DNA of 64,000 nucleotides, from positions 749,755-813,754 of the forward strand of contig NZ_LMQC01000001.1 of the NCBI RefSeq assembly GCF_001424485.1, given 5' to 3'. The position numbers and the translations under genes were made by a program. The DNA is from Modestobacter sp. Leaf380. GTDB lineage: Bacteria; Actinomycetota; Actinomycetes; Mycobacteriales; Geodermatophilaceae. Below, piece after piece: positions 8,289-15,663 of this stretch (its first letter is position 1; every line of letters starts with the position of its first letter). The notes below the pieces were generated by a model. The model ran no database searches. It had not been told where the DNA came from and saw only the letters and a program-made list of their open reading frames with translations.

Positions 8289-9172
8289 ACCGCCCGGTAG
8301 GACTCCAGCGTCGCGGCCAGGTCCGGGCCGGTGGGCGTGCCCGGTGTGAGCCAGGTCGAGGCCGGGTCGGCCAGGGCTGCGGCCAGGGCGGGCGCCAGGT
8401 CCTCGTAGAGCCACAGCGCCCCGGGGCAGCGGGCGGCGACCTCGCGGGTGTAGGCCACGTCGGGGACCAGCGGGCGGCGTCCGGCGGCCAGCCAGCTGCC
8501 GATGGAGCCCGACGCGCTCACGTGCCGGTGCGGGGCCAGCGGCACCGACGCCGCCCGCAGCCGGGCCGGCAGCTCCTCGTCGGGCACGTAGCCGGTGACC
8601 GTCAGCGGGCCCAGGGCGGACAGCTCGTCGACCAGGTCGGCGTGCCCGTCCGAGGGCTTACCGAGCGCGGTCAACCCGACCCCGGCGGGCAGCGCGCGCA
8701 GCGCCTCCTCGTGGCCCTTGCCCGGGTACAGGAACCCCAGCACCACGACCTGCCCGTCCGGCGGGGGCACCGGGCCCGCCGGCAGCGGCTGCACCGGCAG
8801 CGGCACCACCGTGGCGACGACGTCGGAGAACGCCCGCAGCCGGGCGGCCTCGTGCTCGCTGTTGACCACCACGGCAGCAGCGGTGTCGACGACGGCCGCG
8901 TAGGCCCGGGCCCGGCGCTGCTGCAGCACCGATCCGTCGTCGGGCGGGACGTCGTGCAGGGCCACCACGAGCGGGCGACCCAGGTCCGCGGCCAGCGTCG
9001 TGAACGCCGCCGCGCTCTCCTCGGCGGTGGGCGCGAAGAGCCGGTCGGTGTAGTGCACCTGGACCAGCTCGGCGCCCTGCACCAGCGGTGAGCCGTCGGC
9101 CTCGGCGAGCTCCCGGGCGTACCGGACGACACCGTGGTCGGCCGGGCCGACGAGCAGGTGCCCGACCCTCAC
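8273..9172 (-). CDS. GT-B type glycosyltransferase
   Basis: A 299-residue protein starting VRVGHLLVGPADHGVVRY at a GTG that overlaps the upstream stop (GTGA). It has the two-lobed look of GT-B enzymes. Residues 1-130 contain PLVVALHDVPPDDGS and AAAVVVNSEHEAARL. Residues 140-299 contain VVVLGFLYPGKGHEEALRAL (the nucleotide-binding lobe, as in GT4) and LAPHRHVSASGSIGSWLAAG. The usual GT4 EX7E motif is not obvious, so the acceptor lobe may be divergent. It is the fifth gene of the operon. Confidence 0.78.
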   Translation of the reverse strand: MRVGHLLVGPADHGVVRYARELAEADGSPLVQGAELVQVHYTDRLFAPTAEESAAAFTTLAADLGRPLVVALHDVPPDDGSVLQQRRARAYAAVVDTAAAVVVNSEHEAARLRAFSDVVATVVPLPVQPLPAGPVPPPDGQVVVLGFLYPGKGHEEALRALPAGVGLTALGKPSDGHADLVDELSALGPLTVTGYVPDEELPARLRAASVPLAPHRHVSASGSIGSWLAAGRRPLVPDVAYTREVAARCPGALWLYEDLAPALAAALADPASTWLTPGTPTGPDLAATLESYRAVWRSC

Positions 9173-10182
9173 GCCGGTGCCCGGTCGGCGGCCACCCGGC
9201 TGTAGACGTGGGCGTGCACCCGGCGCAGCTGCGCCTTCTGCTCGGCCCGCCAGGCGGGGTCGGCCTTCGCCGGCCACGGCCGGGTCACCGCGGCCATCAC
9301 CGCACCGGTCAGCGAGGGGACGTCGAGCCCGCGGACCTCGTCGTTGCCGTAGAGCACGACGTCCTCCCACTGGTCGGCGTAGTGCCCGCAGGTCGGTGCC
9401 ACCACCCGGGTGCCGACGTCCCGGCAGGCCTCCAGCCAGCCCGAGTGCGTGCCGAAGCGGTGCGGCAGCACCGACACCGCGATCGACTGCAGGTAGGCGG
9501 TCAGCTCGTCGTCGCCGAACCGCGGGTGGACGGCGAGCTCGAACTCCCCGGCGTCGGCGGCCTGGCGCAGGCCCGGCACCCGCTGGTCCAGGTCGACGTC
9601 GTCGTGCACGTCGACCCGCAGCCGGCCGCCGCCGGACACCGCGCCCGACGCGGCCGCCCGGACGACGTCCAGCGGGTCGAGCAGGTTGGTGCGCAGCGAC
9701 TTCAGGTGCACCCCGACCAGCCGCGGCTCCCGGCCGATGCCGGGCAGCGGCGTCACCAGGCCCGGGTGGGCGACGACGATGCAGGACCGCTGGAACCGCT
9801 CGGCGATCTCGTCGGCGGCGCCCTCGGTGAGGGTGAGCACCACCTCGGCGGCGCCCAGCAGCGCGGCCAGGTGCCGGTCGTGGCGCTCCCGGGTGGAGTG
9901 GTGCGGGTTGCGCAGGTCGTGGACGGTCACCACGAGGGCGACGCCGCTGCGCCGGACCACCTCGGTCCAGGCCAGCATCTCGTCGGGGGTGAGCCCGTCG
10001 AAGCCGAAGTGCAGGTGCAGCACGTCGATCTCCGCGGTGTGCGCGGCCAGGTACCGGGGGTCCAGCCACGGGCTGGGCGCCCACGGGTCCTCGACCGAGG
10101 GAGCCGGGCCGACCCGGACGACGTCGGGCGGCAGCACGGCGTCGAGGTAGGGGTGCGCGAAGGGCACGGTGGCGACCCGCAT
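9169..10182 (-). CDS. GT-B type glycosyltransferase
   Basis: A 337-residue protein starting MRVATVPFAHPYLDAVLPP at an ATG sharing one base with the previous stop (TGATG). An N-terminal lobe (IDVLHLHFGFDGLTPDEML, VALVVTVHDLRNPHH, EVVLTLTEGAADEIAERF) is followed by a C-terminal lobe (VSVLPHRFGTHSGWLEACRD and VVAPTCGHYADQW). This is the arrangement of GT4-like enzymes, with the HSGWLEA text at the place of the donor-phosphate loop. It is the fourth gene of the operon; donor and acceptor are unknown. Confidence 0.78.
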   Translation of the reverse strand: MRVATVPFAHPYLDAVLPPDVVRVGPAPSVEDPWAPSPWLDPRYLAAHTAEIDVLHLHFGFDGLTPDEMLAWTEVVRRSGVALVVTVHDLRNPHHSTRERHDRHLAALLGAAEVVLTLTEGAADEIAERFQRSCIVVAHPGLVTPLPGIGREPRLVGVHLKSLRTNLLDPLDVVRAAASGAVSGGGRLRVDVHDDVDLDQRVPGLRQAADAGEFELAVHPRFGDDELTAYLQSIAVSVLPHRFGTHSGWLEACRDVGTRVVAPTCGHYADQWEDVVLYGNDEVRGLDVPSLTGAVMAAVTRPWPAKADPAWRAEQKAQLRRVHAHVYSRVAADRAPA

Positions 10183-10988
10183 CACGCGTGCACCCACCCC
10201 TCGTCGGTCCGTCGCACCAGGCCGCGTTCGGCGAACGCGTCCAGCCAGCCCTGCATCGGCCACCACCCCCACCGGTCGGCGAAGACCCGGCCGTTGGCCA
10301 GCACGTCGTCCAGGTGCTCGACCGGGGGGCGGGAGACCGGGTGGTGCTGGTGGAAGGCCGCGGCCCCACCCACCCAGCGCAGTCCGACGCCCGCGGCGTG
10401 CGCGGTCTCGGCGAAGTCCGTGTCCTCTCCCCCGTATCCGGCGTAGCCCTCGTGGAAACCGCCGAGGGCGGTCCAGGTGGGCGCGGTGACGGCGAAGGAC
10501 AGCGACCAGAACAGCCGGTGGTCGGTCGAGTCGAGGACCTCGCCGTCGGCCGGCACCGGGCGGGCCGGGTGCGGGTCGGCCAGCTCGGCCAGCCGCGCGG
10601 GGTCGGTGAGGTCGTAGCCGCCGGCGGGGGGCGGGGGCAGGTAGCTCACGGGTCCCGAGTCCAGCACACCGTCCTGTGCGACGGCCGCGTACCGCTCGAC
10701 CAGTGCGGGAGCCGGCACACAGTCGACGTCGAGGAAGACCAGCAGCTCCGCGCCCCCGGCCAGCGCCGCGGCGGCTCCGGCGTTGCGGGCCGCGGCCAGC
10801 GGCAGCCGGTCACCGGCGGGCAGGTCCACCACGTCGGCGGCGTCCCCGACCACGGAGCGGATGCCGTCGTCGCCCATGGCGACGACGACGTGCCGGTCGG
10901 CCCGGCGGGTCTGGGCGGCCAGCCCGGCGAGCTGTCCGCGGAGGTGGTCGTGCCGGCCGTGGACGACGGTGACCACGGCGGTCCTCAC
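10182..10988 (-). CDS. Family 2 glycosyltransferase (GT-A)
   Basis: A 268-residue enzyme from a GTG overlapping the upstream stop. It carries VRTAVVTVVHGRHDHLRGQ, LAAARNAGAAAALAGG, the metal-binding LLVFLDVDCVPAPALVERY, SFAVTAPTWTALGGFHE and YAGYGGEDTDFAETA. The GYGGED segment is the same acceptor-site signature seen in the last gene of this operon, so these two enzymes are probably paralogues acting on related acceptors. The final ~40 residues (WGWWPMQGWLDAFAERGLV) complete the domain. Third gene of the operon. Confidence 0.85.
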   Translation of the reverse strand: MRTAVVTVVHGRHDHLRGQLAGLAAQTRRADRHVVVAMGDDGIRSVVGDAADVVDLPAGDRLPLAAARNAGAAAALAGGAELLVFLDVDCVPAPALVERYAAVAQDGVLDSGPVSYLPPPPAGGYDLTDPARLAELADPHPARPVPADGEVLDSTDHRLFWSLSFAVTAPTWTALGGFHEGYAGYGGEDTDFAETAHAAGVGLRWVGGAAAFHQHHPVSRPPVEHLDDVLANGRVFADRWGWWPMQGWLDAFAERGLVRRTDEGWVHA

Positions 10989-11956
10989 GAGCGGGCGACC
11001 TCTCGGATGGCGGCGGCGGCGCGCTCGGCGGCGTCGCCGGGTGACCAGCGGGACCAGCCCTGGCCGCCGCGGGTGCGGGCGGCCTCCAGCAGCACCGGCC
11101 AGCGGTCGGCGGTCGGCCAGGCGGGCAGCCCGACGGCGATGCCGGCGGCGTCGAGCGCGGCGGTGGTGCGGTGCTGCTCGGCGAAGGGCCGGTCGGCGGC
11201 CACGACCACGGCCGGACGGCGGGCGGCGGCGACCTCGGCCAGCGCGTTCTGCCCGGCGTGGGTGACGACGACGTCGGCCGCCGAGAGCACCGGCCACGGG
11301 TCGGCGCACCACTCGCCCGGGCCGCCCAGCACGGTCCAGCGCAGCCCCGGGGTGGCCCGGCGCAGCGCGTCGACGTCCTGGGCGGTGACGGCACTGCCCC
11401 CGGTGCCGGCCAGCAGCACGGCGGTGCCCGGCGCCGGGTCGGCGGCCGACCGCCGGTCGAACCGGGAGACGGCGCCGACGTGCGTCGTCGTCGCGGCGAA
11501 GGGGGCCAGGTACGCCGGGGTGAGCACGTCGGCGGGGAAGAACGCCAGCAGCCGGTCGGCGACGGTGTACCCGGTGGTGTGCGGGGCGTCGTCCCGGTCG
11601 CCGGGCATGGCGGTGACCACGACGGGCACGCCCATCAGCCGCAGCAGCAGGGTCACCTCGACCGACACGTCGACCACGACGGCGTCGGGCCGGGCCCGCT
11701 CGACCCAGGCCGCCAGCTGGGCCGACCGGGACCGCAGGCCCTCGTGCCGGCGGGGTGCCCAGTGCAGGGCACCACCGGCGGTGACGTGCTCGACGGTGCC
11801 GCCGGCGTCGTCGGCGAGCTGCACCCAGTCGGCGAAGGGGGCACCGGGGGAGGGCAGCGAGGACAGCCCGACGACGTCGTCGTCGAGCACCTCGGCGATC
11901 GCCGCCGCCCGGTGCAGGTGCCCCGACCCCTGGTGGTGGACGTACCAGCCGATCAC
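10985..11956 (-). CDS. MurG/GT28-like glycosyltransferase
   Basis: A 323-residue protein starting VIGWYVHHQGSGHLHRA. The G-x-GH-x-x-R motif near the N terminus is the acceptor-lobe signature of MurG and related GT28 enzymes. The C-terminal lobe has TAVLLAGTGGSAVTAQDV, LSAADVVVTHAGQNALAEV and AARRPAVVVAADRPFAEQ, matching the donor-binding lobe of that family. It overlaps both neighbours by four bases. It is not the housekeeping MurG, because the surrounding division and cell-wall genes are absent; it is better read as a cell-surface sugar transferase of this operon. Confidence 0.82.
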   Translation of the reverse strand: MIGWYVHHQGSGHLHRAAAIAEVLDDDVVGLSSLPSPGAPFADWVQLADDAGGTVEHVTAGGALHWAPRRHEGLRSRSAQLAAWVERARPDAVVVDVSVEVTLLLRLMGVPVVVTAMPGDRDDAPHTTGYTVADRLLAFFPADVLTPAYLAPFAATTTHVGAVSRFDRRSAADPAPGTAVLLAGTGGSAVTAQDVDALRRATPGLRWTVLGGPGEWCADPWPVLSAADVVVTHAGQNALAEVAAARRPAVVVAADRPFAEQHRTTAALDAAGIAVGLPAWPTADRWPVLLEAARTRGGQGWSRWSPGDAAERAAAAIREVARS

Positions 11957-13158
11957 AGCGCCGCGGCGGTGGCGTTCGACTCGACGAGCGAGGCGTACAG
12001 CTGCTCGTACCGGGTCACCATCGTCTCCACCGAGCAGTGCGTGCGGGCCCGCTCGCGGGCCGCCTCGCGGGACAGGCCCTCGGCCTCCGGGATCGCCGCG
12101 GCCAGCGCGGCGACGTCCCCGGCGGGGACCAGCCGGCCGACCTCGGGTGTGAGCACCTCGGGGATGCCGCCGCGGGCGAAGGCGACGACCGGGGTGCCGC
12201 AGGCCAGCGCCTCGGCGACGACCAGGCCGTAGGGCTCGTCCCAGCACGGGGTGACCAGCGCGACCGAGGCCCGCCCGACGGCAGCGGCCAGCCCGGCCTG
12301 GTCCAGGTGGCCCAGGTGGGTGACGCCGCGGCCCAGGAAGGGGGCGATGGTGCGCTCGAAGTAGCCGGCGTCGACCACCGGGCCGGCGATCTGCAGCTCC
12401 CGGCCGGCGGCCAGGGCGGCCTGCACGGCGAGGTGGGTGCCCTTCTCCGGGACGATCCGGCCCGACCAGACCAGCGGCCCGCCGCCGGGTCCGGCCGTCC
12501 AGCTCGTCAGGTCGACCCCGTTGGGGACGACGCCCACCGGCTGGTGCACGCCGTCGACCCCGGACCACGCCGCGGCGGTGTGCCCGCTGACGGCGACCAG
12601 CGACACCGGGGAGGGCACGCTGGACTGCAGCGCGGACTCCAGCCAGGGCGTCGGCGGGCAGTGCAGGGTCGAGAGCATGGGCACCCGCAGGGCGGGGGCC
12701 ATCGCGATCGGCAGGTAGTGCAGCGAGTGGTTGTGCACCAGGTCGAAGTCGTGGGCCCGCTCGCCGGTCAGCGACATCATCAGCGACAGGTAGGCGTGGT
12801 GGTCCTCGAGGAAGACCTCGGGACCCATGCTCACGTCGGCCCGGGCAGCCGGGCTGACCCGCACCGGGCGGACGGGGAGCGCCTCGACGGCCAGCGAGGG
12901 GTCCGACCCGGGGCCGGCGAAGAGGGTGACGTCGTGACCGCGGGCGGTCAGGGACCTGGTCAGCTGCCAGACGTGCGCCTCGAGCCCACCGGCGAAGGGC
13001 TGGGCGATCGGGTAGCGGCTGGAGGCGATGAGCGCGATGCGCAGCGGCCGGGAACGGTCGGCGCGGGCGTGGGAGGGCAGCGGGGCCGACGGCGTGGGCA
13101 CCGCGGGGACCGAGCGCAACCGGCGGCCACGGCGGGGCAGCGGCAGGGTGGCGGTCAC
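11953..13158 (-). CDS. Family 4 glycosyltransferase
   Basis: A 401-residue enzyme, first gene of the operon. After ~45 variable residues come RIALIASSRYPIAQPFAGGL and EAHVWQLTRSLTARGHDV, the acceptor-lobe start of GT4 enzymes. DFDLVHNHSLHYLPIAMA and TLHCPPTPW follow. The donor lobe has GPLVWSGRIVPEKGTHLAV and the EX7E-containing CWDEPYGLVVAEALACGTPV with FARGGIPEVL. Those motifs make this the clearest member of the set. Start choice is uncertain: the GTG at 13156-13158 lacks a strong Shine-Dalgarno, and a GTG about 28 residues upstream is possible. Confidence 0.88.
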   Translation of the reverse strand: MTATLPLPRRGRRLRSVPAVPTPSAPLPSHARADRSRPLRIALIASSRYPIAQPFAGGLEAHVWQLTRSLTARGHDVTLFAGPGSDPSLAVEALPVRPVRVSPAARADVSMGPEVFLEDHHAYLSLMMSLTGERAHDFDLVHNHSLHYLPIAMAPALRVPMLSTLHCPPTPWLESALQSSVPSPVSLVAVSGHTAAAWSGVDGVHQPVGVVPNGVDLTSWTAGPGGGPLVWSGRIVPEKGTHLAVQAALAAGRELQIAGPVVDAGYFERTIAPFLGRGVTHLGHLDQAGLAAAVGRASVALVTPCWDEPYGLVVAEALACGTPVVAFARGGIPEVLTPEVGRLVPAGDVAALAAAIPEAEGLSREAARERARTHCSVETMVTRYEQLYASLVESNATAAAL

Positions 13159-13549
13159 GCGCGGGCCGGACGGGGGGACGGGTCGGTCACCGCGGGCTGG
13201 GTGAGGACGGGGCTCTCGGACAAGGACGGGCGACACCTCCTGGGCGGGGGCACACCTGAGGACCGGTGGAGCGGTCGGGGTGTGTCGGCTGGTGGCCTGC
13301 CCCGCTTCATGAGGCGACGACGTGGCGCGCAGCGCTGCAGCGTCGTCGGACCGGACCGCCTCGATCATCACAGACGGGGGGGCCCCCCGCACATCGGCCG
13401 GAGGTGCGTTCTCCCACCCCTCCAGCGGAACCCGCGCTTCCCCCCGTCCGGGTGATCTCGTGGAGGCGGTCCGGGGTAGCGGTTCGGTAGCGTTCCGCCA
13501 CCGAGGCCTGGGTGTGGACACCGCGGCTGCGAGCGACCTGGAGGAACGC
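13159..13549. other. 391-bp divergent intergenic region
   Basis: Lies between the first glycosyltransferase gene and the proline-rich membrane protein, and should hold both promoters. I see a 12-base perfect palindrome GGGGGGCCCCCC near 13375-13386 and a short direct repeat GGTAGCG...GGTAGCG near 13484-13500, in front of the plus-strand gene. No consensus -35/-10 pair is convincing. No gene is seen in it. Confidence 0.5.
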
Positions 13550-15481
13550 GTGAGCGAGCGCGGGGACGACCGACCGAGCGACGACGGCCGCGGGGGCGCC
13601 GGCGAGCAGCCCGGCCAGCCCGGGTGGTCCCCGGCCCCACCGGTGCCGGGGCGCCCCGGACCGGCCGGGCCGCCCCCGCAGCCCGGGTGGCAGGGCTCCG
13701 CCCAGCAGGGTCCCGCCCCGCAGGGTCCCGGGCAGCAGGGTCCCGGGCAGCAGGGTCCCGGGCAGCAGGGCGGGTGGCCGGGCCAGCAGGGCTGGTCGGT
13801 CCCCCCGCAGCAGCCGGGCACCCCGCCCCGTCCCCCGCAGCCCGGCGGTCAGCAGGGCCCTCCCCCGGGCCCGGGCCGGCCTGGCCAGCAGCAGCCCTGG
13901 GGCGGCCGTGAGGAGACCCGCCAGTTCGGCGCGGTCCCCGGCCAGCAGCAGGGTCCCCCCGCCGGTCCGGCACCCCACGGCCAGCAGGGACCCCAGGGCC
14001 CGCTCGGCCAGCCGGGCCAGCCGAGCCAGCCGGGCCAGCCGGGCCAGTGGGGCGGCCCGTCGTCCCCGCCCCCGGCCGGCGCGTGGTCGCCGTCCAGCGG
14101 GCAGCCCGCACCGTGGGCCGCCCAGCCGGCCAAGCGGTCGCGGAAGAAGCCGCTGCTCATCGGCGGCGCTGCGCTCCTGGTGCTGCTGCTCGTCGCCGGC
14201 GGGGCCTTCTTCTTCCTGCGTGGCGGCGACTTCACCTACGCCGGGCGGGACGTGGTCGAGCCCGAGACGGTGCTCACCGACGCCGAGTCCGCCGTCGACG
14301 CCTACGTCGACAGCCGCGGTGGAGCGAGCTCCGACGACACCTCGTGCTGGTTCCGCCACCGCAACGCCGACACCACCGACATCGAGGACGACCTGGTCTG
14401 CGGGCCGGTGCTCTTCGTCGACGGCGACCCGGCGGAGGCCTACCTGCTCCTGCCGGTCACCCCGTCGGGCGGTGACGGCGACGTGACGCTGACCGTGGCC
14501 ACCGAGCCCACCGACCCCGCGCCGCAGGCGCTGCCCGACGCCGACCTGCTCAGCCGGCCCGACGGCACCGCCCCGCCGTCGGAGGTGGACCTGGAGCCGC
14601 CGGCGCCGCCGGCCGCGGAGCCCGGCTACGAGGCCACCGGCCCCTTCGAGGACGTCGAGCTGACCGCGCCCGAGGGCGTGGCCACGCTGTCCGGGCCCGC
14701 CGCGCGGGTCACCGTCACCGGGCTGGGCCAGGCCGACCGGGTGGGCGCCGGCGACGACGCCCTCCGGCCCGCCGACGGCGAGGTCTTCCGGGTCTTCAGC
14801 TACACGATCGACACCGGCGAGGGCCTGTCCAACGACCCGCCGGCGCTGAGCTACTCCGTCGACGGCGTCGAGACCCCGGTGGACACCTCGCTCGTCGTCC
14901 CCGGTGCGACCGTCGAGGGCCTGGTGTCGGCCCCCGAGGACGCCGACGTCGCCCTGGTCGTCGTGGACGGCGAGGCGACCCAGTCGCTGTCGCTGCTCGA
15001 CGGCAGCCCCGGTGACCAGAACCTCGTCGTCACCACGCGGGCCAACCGGGACGCCGACCCGGTCCCGGCCCAGCAGGTGCCCGGGGTCATCAGCGCGCCC
15101 GGCCGGGTGACCACCCCGTTCACCTTCACCGTCACGGTGCAGAGCGCGGAGCTGACCTGGTTCTCCGGCACCAACGTCACGGTGCGGCCCTCCGCCCCGG
15201 ACCGGGCGTTCCTGCTCATCGACACCGACCTGGTCGCCGACGGGCTCAGCGCCGGCGAGGGGCCGGCGGAGTACTGGCGGCTGACGCTGCCCGACGGCAC
15301 CGTGGTCGCCTCCCAGGACGTGGTGGCCGACCCCTCGCTGATCGCGACCGCCTTCGACGTGCCGGCCGACTTCACCACCGGCACGCTGACCTTCGGCGGG
15401 GTGTTCACCTACCCCGACACCGCGACGGTCGACTTCGGCGCGGCGACGCTGTCCTTCCCGGTCAGCATCCCGGCGGGCTGA
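13550..15481 (+). CDS. Proline/glutamine-rich single-pass membrane protein
   Basis: A 643-residue protein starting at a GTG with GGAGGAA three to four bases upstream. Residues ~15-195 are low-complexity, with repeated GQQGPG and PGQPGQ units and no predicted fold. A basic stop-transfer-like stretch (AKRSRKK) precedes one membrane helix (about 201-223, LLIGGAALLVLLLVAGGAFFF). The ~420-residue remainder is extracellular, acidic and beta-rich, with repeated Val/Thr strands. It contains two cysteines close together (TSCWFRHR, DDLVCGP) that may form a disulfide. The family is not recognised. A disordered cytosolic tail joined to an exported beta domain suggests an envelope scaffold or sensor role. 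Confidence 0.75.
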   Translation: MSERGDDRPSDDGRGGAGEQPGQPGWSPAPPVPGRPGPAGPPPQPGWQGSAQQGPAPQGPGQQGPGQQGPGQQGGWPGQQGWSVPPQQPGTPPRPPQPGGQQGPPPGPGRPGQQQPWGGREETRQFGAVPGQQQGPPAGPAPHGQQGPQGPLGQPGQPSQPGQPGQWGGPSSPPPAGAWSPSSGQPAPWAAQPAKRSRKKPLLIGGAALLVLLLVAGGAFFFLRGGDFTYAGRDVVEPETVLTDAESAVDAYVDSRGGASSDDTSCWFRHRNADTTDIEDDLVCGPVLFVDGDPAEAYLLLPVTPSGGDGDVTLTVATEPTDPAPQALPDADLLSRPDGTAPPSEVDLEPPAPPAAEPGYEATGPFEDVELTAPEGVATLSGPAARVTVTGLGQADRVGAGDDALRPADGEVFRVFSYTIDTGEGLSNDPPALSYSVDGVETPVDTSLVVPGATVEGLVSAPEDADVALVVVDGEATQSLSLLDGSPGDQNLVVTTRANRDADPVPAQQVPGVISAPGRVTTPFTFTVTVQSAELTWFSGTNVTVRPSAPDRAFLLIDTDLVADGLSAGEGPAEYWRLTLPDGTVVASQDVVADPSLIATAFDVPADFTTGTLTFGGVFTYPDTATVDFGAATLSFPVSIPAG

Positions 15482-15516
15482 GCGCAGCCGCGGGCACCGG
15501 GCCACAGCAGCACCAG

Positions 15517-15554
15517 ACCGGCCCGTCCACCCCGATCGGGGTGGGCGGGCCGGT
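15517..15554 (+). terminator. Strong intrinsic-type hairpin
   Basis: A 17-base stem (ACCGGCCCGTCCACCCC paired with its near-perfect complement, one G-T pair) around the loop GATC, 36 bases after the stop of the proline-rich protein. There is no clear T-run, as is common in GC-rich actinobacteria. Confidence 0.7.
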
Positions 15555-15663
15555 CCCGGCTCCAGGCCCCTGGCACCGGGTGCCGAAGAGGGAGCTGGGT
15601 GCCACCGGTCTCCAGACCCACGGGGACGCCGAGGTGGCCACGACAGACGGGGCTCCAGGCAGC

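Noticed and set aside
10985-12568. Long N-terminal extensions of the glycosyltransferase frames
   Set aside because: Upstream parts are shadows of the preceding gene; real starts are the GTG codons that overlap the previous stops.
13375-13386. GGGGGGCCCCCC palindrome as operator
   Set aside because: Such runs are expected in DNA of this composition and no second copy or regulator gene is near.
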